Source: Lachnospiraceae bacterium
GTDB lineage: Bacteria; Bacillota; Clostridia; Lachnospirales; Lachnospiraceae
Assembly: GCA_024405155.1 (NCBI GenBank)
Contig: JAKSPC010000020.1
Span: 1-39,184 of the forward strand
Length of the DNA stretch: 39,184 bases
Direction: 5' to 3'
Below the pieces are notes generated by a model. It was not told the origin of the DNA. It worked only from the letters and a program-made list of their open reading frames with translations, and made no database searches. A program made the translations under genes and the position numbers. Shown here in pieces: positions 26,101 to 31,917 of this stretch. Numbering within the stretch: position 1 is the stretch's first letter; each line of letters begins with the position of its first letter.

Positions 26101-28410
26101 GCCGACATCAGCGCAGCGATCGGCGGGAAGGTGCTTGCCGGAACGAAGACAGTTCCCTGCGTCCTTCCGAATACCCTTACCGTCTTTTTTGAGATGACGG
26201 GATCCGGAAAAGAGATCTTCGCGGATGAAGCAGCGGAAGTGACGGTAAGGCTCTTTGACCACGCTTCCGGAGACGAGCTCGCAGGGACATATTCCTATGT
26301 GAGCCCCGCATTGACCGGGGCCATGAGATCCGGTGATACATTCGTTCTTACCGGAAACGATTACATCCGCATCGATACGGGCGCTTATCATGACGTGGAT
26401 TACGTTGTTGCCCGGTTCGCGGACGGACGGCCCTTCGCGGAGCGCCGTCTTACCGGAAGGTTCACAAACGTGACCGGAGGATCCGCAGTCCTTACGCAGA
26501 ACTTTAAGGATACCTCGGAGAGGACCATCTTTGTAAAAGGCGGCACTTACGACCTTTATGAGACCGTAAAGTTCACGGATGGCGAAACTCAGCTTACGAA
26601 CAGGCAAAGAGTTACCCTGGGGGACGGCGCTTCCGTGGAACAGATCGGTGTCTTTGACAGTCAGACCAGAGTGGTGATCGAAAAGCTCACGCCGGAGGGT
26701 ATGCCGCTTTCCGGCTGCGAACTGGAACTCTATGACGGTGCCGGCATTCTGCTGGACAGTTGGATCACCGACGGCAGTGCCCGCGTACTGGATGGCGTGC
26801 TGCTGCCGGGGGCCACTTACCGGCTGCACGAAAAAACGGCAAAAGACGGCTATGCCCTGAGTTCGGACATCCTGTTTACTGTGAATGATGACGGCGCACC
26901 GGAACGTGTCGTCATGATCGATAAAAAAGAGCCCGAACCGGATCCTCCCGCAGAACCGGACCCGCCCGTACTTCCTGATCCTCCGGTGACCCCGGACCCG
27001 CCGTCTCCGCCGGATCCTCCCGTCCGCCCCACTCCGTCGGATCCCGTTCCGGCGGAAGATGACGTTCCCGGCTTTATACCGGCAGAAGAGAGTCCGAAGA
27101 CCGTGGGCAGGATCACGGCAACTTACGTAAAGACCATGTACGGCACCGGCGGCGGCTATTATGACCACACCGGCAAATGGCATCCTTTCCTCTGGCCTTT
27201 TGGTCAGTTTGGCGATGAATTCCCCTGGGAGGTCCTTATGGCAGTGTTTTTCGGCAGTTTGCTCCTGCTGATCTTCATCCTTTTGAAAAACAAAAAGAAT
27301 CGTGCCACTATACTTACGGCATTCGTTCTGATGATTCTGTTTTCCACCGTTGCTTTTGCGGCACCCGTCACGGAATACCGTGCCGGCGGCACATACGTAT
27401 CTCCGCCTTTTACGGGGGACGGGAAAGATTGTTATCCGGCACCGGTGCGTGAGATCGACGGGGTGCTGATGGAGCGGATCTCCTGCGAAATGATCGACAT
27501 TGAAACAGAGGAACGGACGGAGTCACAGACGGTACCTTATGAGTACTATGGACTGGAAGCGGGCACTGCGGTACCGGGCGTTCAGGAGATCGAGTTTACG
27601 GATAACAATACCGGAGACGTCTTTACTGCAAGCCTTCCGCTGATCTCCGCAGAGACCGCGGACCGGTATTGGGACAATAGTTTCTCCTTCTCCGTTCACG
27701 TTGAGCACGCAGACGCGGATACATTTTTATTGGGAGAAAAAGAAGTACCGAAGGAAACGCCGCTCATAAACTGTGCTCCCGACCTTTTGGAAATGCTGGA
27801 ACTGGATCCGGACAGCTATCGTATCACCGCCATTGAGTGGAGCAACGACCCTTACGAGGACAATGAAGGGGTCATTTGCCGGGATGCGTGGGCCATAGGG
27901 GAGAAACGTCTTCGGGACGTGACCGCCGTTTATGGCGGCATGGTCACCTATCCGGCTGTCAGCGCAAAAGCGTGGGAGTGCGAATACCGGGAGATCGTTC
28001 CTCAGAGGCCTGAGGAAATGACACCCGCAGAACCGGAGACGGAGAATTCAGAGCTGCCGACCCCCGTGGAAGAACCCGGGGCCGACGGGCTCAGAGGGAT
28101 CATCAGGGCGATCTACGAAGCCGTAAAACAGGCTGTGGGGAAGGTGGTCCGTATCATCAAAGAGCACCCGCAGGAGTCGGTGCTCTGTCTGGTGGTATCG
28201 GCGGCGTTTATCGTATTTCTGTTGCTCACCGGCGCGAAACAAAAGTGTCTGTTCCAGCCCAAAGTGCAGTGCCCCTACAGAAAACGCACCACGGAAACCT
28301 GCAATACCTGCCTGTACCGGTATCAGCAGCCGCAGCCGAAAAAAGGACTGTTTCGCCCCAAAAAAGATAAAGAAAACAAAAAGAATCAGCAAGATCTGCA
28401 GAAAAGATAA
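14107..28410 (+). CDS. giant multi-SpaA surface protein with fused C-terminal membrane module (4767 aa)
   Basis: One uninterrupted frame. The ATG at 14107 follows AGGAG by 5 nt; the ATG at 14134 is the alternative. A signal peptide covers about 10-39. At least eight SpaA/Cna-B-like units are recognisable by an N-terminal Lys strand and a C-terminal Glu followed by PAGY-like turns: about 357-605, 865-1028, 2208-2378, 3052-3185, 3200-3408, 3423-3523, 3540-3628, 3655-3748 and 4188-4263. Such folds often lock with Lys-Asn/Asp isopeptide bonds. Between them are a very acidic Ala/Glu linker (638-831), large unassigned segments (1030-2200, 2430-3000) and a DUF11-like domain (about 3908-3998). A Pro-Asp-Pro spacer (4273-4318) leads to membrane helix 1 (about 4374-4395). 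After a 5-residue KNKKN loop comes helix 2 (4400-4418), a further outside domain of about 270 residues, helix 3 (4690-4709) and a basic cytoplasmic tail with four Cys. No LPXTG motif is present. It is probably a long adhesin or stalk. Confidence 0.88.
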   Translation: MRATTKGNSMGKRIWAAFLAAVVLLTSLWVRVPEMTSYATDLPIDYTGPLPMDRFTFACIDSHELLGGKGGVYAGPDTGHPDIYKRVVPSSVLSPRDEAILFWVGLALFGSSGNGPDCVPVLEKANAAGAGISYSCGHPAFANDLKCFIHSNAYIAKYPWIMQCVNNASTLLTAMGLMGSGGGGSTSGGKTIPAALNGATTPATAVDISGTKSIDVGDPEFLSTVKIKYSTDGSEFTDSAPSGWTSNVSGSILSLDGTGTIYVKFDPTDTAYQATSSGGSFSSPEEVYDNCLELYVCTACGGSHSSNPSPTPPGDHQRFIQFHFGTVPLQYYVKVGGGTGGEVSFTIYNHSEDFVTHYNVELEKRDYETGEGLGGASFSLYERFDDRGNVDSDDGAEALCWEPSNNDGAGYRDSSDLMQSDWKKIASLTTNADGKASYTQEHKYHYQKTFCNGHPAPTFAEVPEPVIDPKNPGVPTNQAEIEEAQQANMELAQSWLAAVTACEDAASGSYAGIHFHFVMDGVDQSTIEGIAASGGEPGEPIDAGSTAEPSDDEMFSESGCEADRDATAEKFAAQEYSYTVKEVTAANGYTLHDVHTDDIPIEIVKTDSSENGANCVFGGGYSTDVGDKNVGSGVKKLPAPKKAMSKSASKSVSKPKEETEMFTSAEPFAADEPSLLQKAKEAVEKATDSIVKAVDDLIDLDAGDGFVSSIEKAFGLITAEAAESDVIEIVTEQADTETEEEVSEVSVVTFTPEEEVAAVAVEAAVAEEVPQSAKDIGLEALVIADEEEETAEPSKALISFDGIKEFFAETLGMPLLGAGGGSGADFEAAFAAAFSTPSKGGDYSFGSSGEVSHTWKVFDHRTEGEIHLNKQDMDLAAKSGTDYDAYADANGDGTLEGAVYGLFAADDISHPDGHTGVVYAKNDLTAVAATDRGGNFSFMAYTVAPHQKFDYATGTIVSTGVGTGPSNLYGSTSSDTTTIDDYPADGKYARVYPSNQRMNGNAWIGRPLMLGDYYVKELSRSEGYELSIEGKEDTLTNFGQNLDAGAAASTVYAKVTTKLFYPGQIDGLHVYGTAPDYSSPDYDEIYFDVTTYGTKTRGAFDLLFSKLPSGSKLYRLDQTSGTKTIQVPDKDGSGNVIYEPVYELDGGGNKIQVVAENDHQYMKLDPSTGAPLTYTAYPNKIVKEIPVVTSKALDPAVCNTAVTQAEDSVWTTAEVAFINDDLYAAGSYTRAEKDAFIKTKVEAALRANGYGTPVNGNGFSGRENQATDEGDPAVVPVVYGASRLSLTISGVGSLKVSQVINEILSYYNDIGYWNYGGIHSMSYSAGVLSLVLYADRKGASKGFKSTVSGKEMILSPVEHTGADNDTTRKIWAYYTKDTKETVAGLSIFGYYKDYSVSGAQMDAALVTEAVDNAPGTSDMTLVSKEILQNVYYSTGDAVYEWDSAAHALVPKYKITGYKVKTHPETVLYEGNVWTDLSLAIPTAEPHLVTVPVTKDDTTDPQDYRFCLVVKTGSAAELTRTLTAADIEKLPGMGWHIGNTMAISTYCVEVDQASVKAYADYATGVFGGASFVKAVTLEYPTQKFAGTSAGTLTKPLDVYERPIRESVKIGKDIVLNADTDGDGTPDSYRDNTYDFTEVVKQTNFRFKAYLKSNLERLYRNEAGEIVWTDRNGNEWEPVYGADGVTWKYKTDYGKKTVDFPEIGAKNTDGSTLFLNVQKIYTREEYNRILEIETDKVESGASFAEIEQYNYQKFLDALAVANGDKWDDNAPTYTSWHPIGNKANRSAFAVDNAKRSDRVRQFAIDWYLKDEVAKQVKGVENSKISGKYTEDEAKRELSANNYGDAVYDEALNKAIIKAENYLKPFFKYDLDKIYALSWDSELAGGKDTDLTTLSADLMNGDETYNYSAYLPYGEYIVVEQQPTYVGPSAAAFNDFLNKHYSIDRPKEVKVPSLYAGGISNATTDNYDAKYTFDISKNNEYWAGKDYLIRFGEEWNQNGTGTNSHVIRAHSFYGDFELYPFGLDVDYLAGSGKTVSDSTNTGKYAYIGFSIAQEEYDPLKDYYFAGHNGEYSASTGAISPITALEGGNDSCTWAIEGMNTGKEPTANGTEHYDTADLKKRVNYASVSEDSGVAAKLLTKGTVTTEGNPAGLLVRTSVPTITGQLTAYDKEYAQMLVPYTVTRPTSLAAYDNADFEGFADLNEHNTFYAAKLRLEKLDAETHENILHDDAVFAIYKAQRDTTTGDVKFYTVDTPITGSKEFVTAYCDRTTVMPVDPTDPSGEYQGTVKAGTPICAEADLVILGDRYGSRVSEFKAFSTAQDLPAKTESGNVSTDPATFVTQNTGYLELPQPLGAGTYVIVEKKTPAGYVRTAPVAVEIYSDKVTYYKEGKKDSRVMAAVYDEQTTNDLTVNKNKPQDRVDVAEVYVEDEPIKLTVEKVKESSVSSADTTADKTVTYRYSGRVEGFVSDLAGREDLVLCYSDAGVYQGYAWKKGTLEYLANLKNIYDTDGDPLTNVSVRYDGGLFSGYGYVTLPLKTADDANKYAVNATLTLYDALQLRRNDSYKFASEHAFTFIDGSGKKHGLRIERNSVTGRVERMYVEKGYAGVKTVFKKETDASGTELTANYVTGYDKNGKPIVTTGNIWNAVTVEREDTDILFYDLDALELTVKKDLGGGEKLYGYDKEHDLVEVSLLSSDALHFGKSDNEVSIYAFKGSVPTFELVGGDLTKAKYNSTNKSIEVDDDTIVYHLDTDGNRDAMVNPHTGMAYVIELCDDGHGGTYEKYMVWPVEIYKDSFGNVIARDKITTSRVATIGENVATDKDALTNVPKANDPSGDAVSGTAATYQHDETGSVTGTWTSGIVSGVKSHTRTSDRTTKDNGLNLNGQTLLTDNNGSFVKQYSPVYDRNGNILYYQRSNDTYDKGSNLYDRDEDFVRYDPSDGLWEYSDNAYRQNTKAELFDTDGKTEDPTTKKLYHRYGEGYVLQNTWVSSDETPNDPFRTLQTDGQADILKRVPEGTYIMEEIYAPEGYTKAFPAPITVKETTDHQSVKMVDRTTKLEIAKVDGQEKIKIDILDMTNGGTKTGSAEEGIAAYSYGLVPGAELALFPAKKVYTADYVHYPRGYYLQKTSSTPVSCKSTAWTVSSPVMETCRWTTGTAPIYLEGLPQGLYILEELSVPAGFIKSAPMEVEIGTSMEVREYVVNDDHTKLEVEKYYIDAQDGTKKQLSGARFELHKAKTDSLGNVIFDGDGSPTYEPAVLTAWTTMADSEWIGFRNAFNSQYKSNGTSIATVTWIADGVTHTAAVTSIEQIDQTIAGGASTKFPEKAVVWMTDELGRNYKVAVYEQVKEGTGVDFTYDYEFDVKEIPAMGSYAVSYATAFGTRRFDYLDPSVKYVAVETAAPAGFIVARPTLLQISETADIQRYGIEDQEAQMVISKVLSGETKEAAGITLSLYEGTTLIKDAAHLVETWQTASDGTYTLEDQLHGRIPSGYAMGDLRAHAITKLPAGTYWLVEEDALPYYTAIAPLKIEYTDLSEIKFVRAENEVVKGKLTVNKKDAGGAGLSGATVLVQRYKKDNYQTPDWESTYVMTSPTLVVSDLPVGELSAGGKVIPYRYRVCEILPPAGYQIDNRSINFSFKEDDHGVPYAHGEYAEYSVEFVDRKTEFKLSKKILGSAGGDETDDAFVDGAVLKVHPLLSVDADGNPVYEASDVLATITTDKSIHEYALTGLTAGKSYVIDETSLPAGLTRMDPTMFAVSADGRKITFLGTALDALTFHTIEPADYAPGTINRDTDSIQSVTMKGSYITAVTYAVKDEHGTVIETFPGGYDHDIEVSTGYTSGKSYSIVETVTYSNGATAVTDSQSRVFDFDETGKFTFHTRSVDSVSLALRYTDGDLIDELTVTPSDFEKLIVNPVAPENPAYEMRQTGTVSGDPIDRDYAVVNTVTVTNPDHRKSDAAVTVTHSGLTVIDPGEGTVSGSKITFTAADIPAGGSRTFTYKTQATSNFAKADISAAIGGKVLAGTKTVPCVLPNTLTVFFEMTGSGKEIFADEAAEVTVRLFDHASGDELAGTYSYVSPALTGAMRSGDTFVLTGNDYIRIDTGAYHDVDYVVARFADGRPFAERRLTGRFTNVTGGSAVLTQNFKDTSERTIFVKGGTYDLYETVKFTDGETQLTNRQRVTLGDGASVEQIGVFDSQTRVVIEKLTPEGMPLSGCELELYDGAGILLDSWITDGSARVLDGVLLPGATYRLHEKTAKDGYALSSDILFTVNDDGAPERVVMIDKKEPEPDPPAEPDPPVLPDPPVTPDPPSPPDPPVRPTPSDPVPAEDDVPGFIPAEESPKTVGRITATYVKTMYGTGGGYYDHTGKWHPFLWPFGQFGDEFPWEVLMAVFFGSLLLLIFILLKNKKNRATILTAFVLMILFSTVAFAAPVTEYRAGGTYVSPPFTGDGKDCYPAPVREIDGVLMERISCEMIDIETEERTESQTVPYEYYGLEAGTAVPGVQEIEFTDNNTGDVFTASLPLISAETADRYWDNSFSFSVHVEHADADTFLLGEKEVPKETPLINCAPDLLEMLELDPDSYRITAIEWSNDPYEDNEGVICRDAWAIGEKRLRDVTAVYGGMVTYPAVSAKAWECEYREIVPQRPEEMTPAEPETENSELPTPVEEPGADGLRGIIRAIYEAVKQAVGKVVRIIKEHPQESVLCLVVSAAFIVFLLLTGAKQKCLFQPKVQCPYRKRTTETCNTCLYRYQQPQPKKGLFRPKKDKENKKNQQDLQKR

Positions 28411-28447
28411 GGAATGGCTGTAATTAAATAATGCAAGGAAAATAAAT

Positions 28448-28693
28448 ATGTACGACAAAAGAAAACAGCTGGAGGAGCTGCGGCACGGCGCACTCAAAAG
28501 ACTCAAGACAGAGTGCCATGAATTTGGTATTTCCTACCTGTTTGCGGCAGCGTCCATGGATGACGGCGAACATACGGAATGGTATCTCGACGGAATTCCC
28601 GCCGGGGAAATAAAAAATCTCAAACTGTCCGATGACCGCATCCGCCGGGCACTTCTGGTCCTCAACGGCCTGGACGACATCGCCCAAATGTAA
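28448..28693 (+). CDS. small soluble protein of unknown function (81 aa)
   Basis: The ORF lies 37 bp after the giant gene with AAGGA 9 nt before the ATG. The product is charged, has no signal peptide or membrane helix, and looks like one compact alpha/beta domain: a basic N-terminal helix (YDKRKQLEELRHGALKRLKTE), a strand pair around WYLDGIPAGEI and a C-terminal helix ending LLVLNGLDDIAQM. I do not recognise the family. It is probably co-transcribed with the giant gene, since a large hairpin follows its stop. A role in production or control of the giant protein is only a guess. Confidence 0.65.
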   Translation: MYDKRKQLEELRHGALKRLKTECHEFGISYLFAAASMDDGEHTEWYLDGIPAGEIKNLKLSDDRIRRALLVLNGLDDIAQM

Positions 28694-28695
28694 AA

Positions 28696-28787
28696 AAGCT
28701 CGGGTGGATTGCGACATTGCCTGCTCCGAGGCGCTTGCGAAGCGCCGCGCTCTCGGACAGGCAATGCGCAGGGTACCACCCGAGCTT
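28696..28787. terminator. 92-bp bidirectional hairpin between convergent genes
   Basis: Outer arms AAGCTCGGGTGG (28696-28707) and CCACCCGAGCTT (28776-28787) pair perfectly. Inside, CATTGCCTG and CTCCGAG segments pair with their complements, and a 7-bp stem GGCGCTT/AAGCGCC (28730-28746) forms the tip. It sits between the ends of a plus-strand and a minus-strand gene and can serve both; the A-run at 28692-28697 gives a T-run only on the minus strand. Confidence 0.7.
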
Positions 28788-28803
28788 GTTAAGATTTACG
28801 ATA

Positions 28804-30231
28804 TCACACTGCCAGGAAGAACTTCACAAGGAACAGTGCGGAGATCACGTAGGTGACCACGGAAACGTCCTTTGCCTTGCCGGTGCAGACCTTCATAACG
28901 GTGTAGGAGATGAGGCCCAGACCAATGGCATGTCCGATGGAACCGGAAATGGGCATTGCGATCAGCATGATGGCTGCGGGGACAAGCTGGAACCTGTCGT
29001 CCAGGTCCACCTTCTTGAAACCGGAAAGCATTACGATACCTACGTAGATAAGCGCGGAACTGGTCGCTGCTGCGGGGATCACTGCGGCTAAAGGAGCAAT
29101 GAACATGCAGGCCAGGAACAGAAGACCGGTGGTAAGAGCGGTAAGACCCGTGCGGCCGCCTGCCTCAACGCCGGAAGCGGATTCCACGAAAGTGGTGATG
29201 GTGGAAGTACCGGTCACGGCACCTACGCAGGTACCGATGGCGTCAGACAGAAGAGCTTCCTTCATCTTGGGCATGTTGCCTTTTTCATCGATCATGTTGG
29301 CACGGGAAGCGGTTCCCACCAGAGTACCGATGGTATCGAACATGTCGATCATGCAGAAGGTGATGATCAGCGTAATGACGGTGAACCAGCCGATCTTTAC
29401 GAATACGGCGCCGTTAAACTTGAAGAAAGTGTTTTCCACCATATCCTGGAAGGGCGGAAGGAAGCTTGCTCCCTGAAGGGAAGCGAAGGGGTTCTGTCCC
29501 AGGAACAGGAAGTCGCAGATCCAGTAAAGGACGGAAGCGCCCAGCATGCCGATCAGCACGCAGCCGCGGACCTTCTTGATGTCCAGGATCACAATGAGGA
29601 AAAGTCCCACGAACATGGTCACAACGGTAAGCACCATGGGGCCGTAGCCGCTGCCCATCAGGTCAGCCGCGCTCTTTGCGGTAAGAGCTCCGAAGAAGTC
29701 CCTCATCACGAAGAAGGGACCGCCTGTCTCGGAGTAGATGCCGGCGTTGGAGCCAAGACCGATGTTAAGGAGCATAAGACCGATGGCCGGGCTGATGGCA
29801 AGTCTGACGCCCAGCGGAATGGCCTCTACGATCTTTTCACGGATGTTGTAGGCGGAAAGGATAATGAAAACGATACCTTCCACCAGAATGATGATCATGC
29901 CTGCCTGATAGCTCTCCAGATAGGAGGCACCGGTCAGGCCTACGATATTGGCAACGACAACGGCAAAGAAACTGTTGAGTCCCATGCCCGAAGACATGGC
30001 AAAAGGCTTGTTGGCAAGGAACGCCATGCAGATCGTGCCGACACCGGATGAGATCACGGTGGCAAGGAATACGGCATTCCACAGGCCCTGTCCGCCGTTG
30101 GCACCGAACCCGGTCAGAAGGTTGGGGTTCAAAGCAACGATGTAGGCCATTGTCATAAAGGTGGTCACACCTGCCAGCACTTCCGTCTTGACGTTGGTGC
30201 CGTTCTCTTTCAGTTTAAAAAGCTTATCCAT
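28804..30231 (-). CDS. NCS2-family purine permease (AzgA/PbuG type)
   Basis: The 475-residue membrane protein imports nucleobases (adenine, guanine or hypoxanthine) by proton symport. The N terminus KENGTNVKTEVLAGVTTFMTMAYIV and the segments NKPFAMSSGMGLNSFFA and GTSTITTFVESASGVEAGGRTGL are hallmarks of the AzgA/PbuG branch of NCS2, and about a dozen hydrophobic segments are visible. Full family length. AGGAGG precedes the ATG. It follows apt by 21 bp on the same strand, so import and phosphoribosylation of purine bases are made from one transcript. No purine riboswitch is seen in the leader. Exact base specificity cannot be read from sequence. Confidence 0.92.
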   Translation of the reverse strand: MDKLFKLKENGTNVKTEVLAGVTTFMTMAYIVALNPNLLTGFGANGGQGLWNAVFLATVISSGVGTICMAFLANKPFAMSSGMGLNSFFAVVVANIVGLTGASYLESYQAGMIIILVEGIVFIILSAYNIREKIVEAIPLGVRLAISPAIGLMLLNIGLGSNAGIYSETGGPFFVMRDFFGALTAKSAADLMGSGYGPMVLTVVTMFVGLFLIVILDIKKVRGCVLIGMLGASVLYWICDFLFLGQNPFASLQGASFLPPFQDMVENTFFKFNGAVFVKIGWFTVITLIITFCMIDMFDTIGTLVGTASRANMIDEKGNMPKMKEALLSDAIGTCVGAVTGTSTITTFVESASGVEAGGRTGLTALTTGLLFLACMFIAPLAAVIPAAATSSALIYVGIVMLSGFKKVDLDDRFQLVPAAIMLIAMPISGSIGHAIGLGLISYTVMKVCTGKAKDVSVVTYVISALFLVKFFLAV

Positions 30232-30252
30232 CTCATTCCTCCTAAGAATTTA

Positions 30253-30780
30253 TCACGCGCCGGGATAGACGATGAGGGATTCCACGTCATAACCCTTCAG
30301 CCGCTCACGGCCCTTGAGGCCGGCAAGCTCAATAATGAAAACGATCTTCACCACTTCGCCGCCCAGCTTTTCCACAAGCTTCACGGCGCACTCGGTGCTG
30401 CCGCCGGTGGCGATCAGATCGTCCACGATGACCACCTTCTGCCCGGGCTTGATGGCATCGGCATGCATCTCCATTTCGGCAGTACCATATTCCAGATCAT
30501 ACTTCTGGGAAACGGTGGCACGGGGGAGTTTGCCCTTTTTGCGCATCAGGATGAAGCCTTTGCCCATCTTGTAGGCAACGGGGGTGCCGAAAATGAAGCC
30601 ACGGGATTCGGGACCCACCACCAGGTCGAAATCCACGTCCTTCAGTTTTTCACAAAGGCCGTTGATGGCAAGCTGCAGGCCGTCCGGGCTCTGCATGATG
30701 GTGGTGACATCGCGGAACATGATGCCCGGCTTGGGAAAATCCGGGATCGTCAGTACATAATCTTCCAGTTTTTTGCTCAT
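30253..30780 (-). CDS. apt: adenine phosphoribosyltransferase
   Basis: This 175-residue cytoplasmic enzyme makes AMP from adenine and PRPP. Family marks: the start YVLTIPDFPKPGIMFRDVT, the segment VVGPESRGFIFG, the flexible-loop region around KLPRATVSQKYDLEYG, and the PRPP-binding motif VVIVDDLIATGGS. The ATG at 30780 is chosen over an upstream TTG at 30798 because GAGAGGA lies between them at a proper distance. It leads a two-gene operon with the purine permease and is driven by the promoter at 30818-30846. Identification is secure. Confidence 0.96.
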   Translation of the reverse strand: MSKKLEDYVLTIPDFPKPGIMFRDVTTIMQSPDGLQLAINGLCEKLKDVDFDLVVGPESRGFIFGTPVAYKMGKGFILMRKKGKLPRATVSQKYDLEYGTAEMEMHADAIKPGQKVVIVDDLIATGGSTECAVKLVEKLGGEVVKIVFIIELAGLKGRERLKGYDVESLIVYPGA

Positions 30781-30817
30781 TTTTTTTGTTCCTCTCAAAG
30801 GAAATTATTACCATCCC

Positions 30818-30846
30818 ATTGTAGAGCAAAACTTGTTTGTTCGCAA
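30818..30846 (-). promoter_or_regulatory. promoter of apt-permease operon
   Basis: On the minus strand, TTGCGA (30846-30841), a 17-bp spacer and TACAAT (30823-30818). Its -35 half overlaps the spacer of the divergent citC-like promoter. Confidence 0.75.
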
Positions 30847-30861
30847 GCATTCTGTTATAAT
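30833..30861 (+). promoter_or_regulatory. promoter of the citC-like/preA operon, giving a leaderless start
   Basis: TTGTTT (30833-30838), a 17-bp spacer and an exact TATAAT (30856-30861). The ATG of the first gene begins only 6 nt after the -10 box, which is where transcription should start, so the message would have no leader or Shine-Dalgarno site. Confidence 0.75.
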
Positions 30862-30867
30862 TAGGAC

Positions 30868-31917
30868 ATGATTTTCGGAGGTCTTTACACAGAAGAAGAA
30901 AGTCCCTGCACCGGCCGCAAGCTGGACAGGCTGAAGAAATTCCTGGCGGAAGCCGGGCTTTCTTACGATGACACCATCGAGCATACCGTGCTTCTGACGG
31001 ATGACGAGGGCGAGATCAAGGCCTGCGGCAGCGCTGCGGGGAACGTGTTAAAGTGCATCGCGGTCAGCGACGACATGCGGGGAGAAGGCCTTACCGCCAC
31101 GGTGGTCTCCGCCCTCATGCGCTATGAGACGGAGCGGGGCATCACCCATCTGTTTCTGTTCACAAAGCCTGCCAACAAAGCCATGTTTACGGACCTGGGG
31201 TTTTCGGAGATCCTGTGCACGGACACCGTGCTCTTCATGGAGAACAAAAAAAACGGCATCGCCTCCTACGTGGACGGCATTGCGGCCGAAACTTCCGCCC
31301 GGGTGGACGCGCTCAGAAAAGACCTGCCGGATCTTCCTGCGGAGCCTCTGTACGGCGCCGCCGTGGCAAACTGCGACCCCTTTACGAAAGGGCACCGCTA
31401 TTTAATTGAAGAAGCACTGAAGCAGTGCGACCTTCTGCATCTTTTCGTGCTTTCGGAAGACAGATCCCATTTCCCGGCGAAAGACCGGTACGAAATGGTA
31501 AAAGCCGGCACCGCGGATCTGAACCTGGTGCTTTTACATCCCACCAGCGACTATCTGATCTCGGCAGCCACGTTTCCCACGTATTTCATTAAGGATACGG
31601 AAAAGGCGATCATCGCCAACACGGAGCTGGACGTAAGGATCTTCGGAAAGTGCATCGCAGGGCCTTTGCATATCAGAAAACGTTTTGCCGGCACGGAGCC
31701 CGGCGACCCGGTGACCCGGGCCTACAACGGGACCATGGCGCGCATCCTGCCGGAATACGGCGTGGAATTCATAGAGATCGGGAGGCTTTCCGCGGAAGGC
31801 GTCCCTGTCAGCGCGAAAAAAGTACGGGCAGCTCTCAATGCGGGAGATGACGTCACCCTCCGAACGCTGCTTCCCGGGACCACGTATCAGTACCTCAGAA
31901 AGGAGGGGCTTGCATGA
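30868..31917 (+). CDS. citC: [citrate (pro-3S)-lyase] ligase-like protein
   Basis: The 349-residue protein matches CitC, which acetylates the prosthetic group of citrate lyase using acetate and ATP. An N-terminal GNAT-like acetyltransferase domain (about 1-130; CIAVSDDMRGEGL) is followed by a nucleotidyltransferase domain (about 150-340) with the GH motif in NCDPFTKGHRYLIEEAL and the C-terminal PVSAKKVR motif. The start aligns with known CitC N termini as I recall them, supporting ATG 30868 despite the missing ribosome site. Its stop overlaps the next ATG (ATGA), so translation is coupled to preA. No citrate lyase subunits (citDEF) are near. It may serve a lyase elsewhere or have been recruited to another acyl-ligation step. 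Confidence 0.85.
   Translation: MIFGGLYTEEESPCTGRKLDRLKKFLAEAGLSYDDTIEHTVLLTDDEGEIKACGSAAGNVLKCIAVSDDMRGEGLTATVVSALMRYETERGITHLFLFTKPANKAMFTDLGFSEILCTDTVLFMENKKNGIASYVDGIAAETSARVDALRKDLPDLPAEPLYGAAVANCDPFTKGHRYLIEEALKQCDLLHLFVLSEDRSHFPAKDRYEMVKAGTADLNLVLLHPTSDYLISAATFPTYFIKDTEKAIIANTELDVRIFGKCIAGPLHIRKRFAGTEPGDPVTRAYNGTMARILPEYGVEFIEIGRLSAEGVPVSAKKVRAALNAGDDVTLRTLLPGTTYQYLRKEGLA

Noticed and set aside
27070-27120. ESPKTVG before the anchor helix as a sortase motif
   Set aside because: It does not match LPXTG or known variants and lies about 90 residues before the membrane helix, too far for a sorting signal.
26086-27183. 365-codon minus-strand frame within the giant gene
   Set aside because: Opposite a coherent SpaA/proline-rich coding region and rich in Arg/Gly/His, as expected for antisense of this codon use.
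30781-30817. Purine riboswitch before apt
   Set aside because: The leader is under 40 nt, too short for a purine aptamer, and no conserved core is seen.
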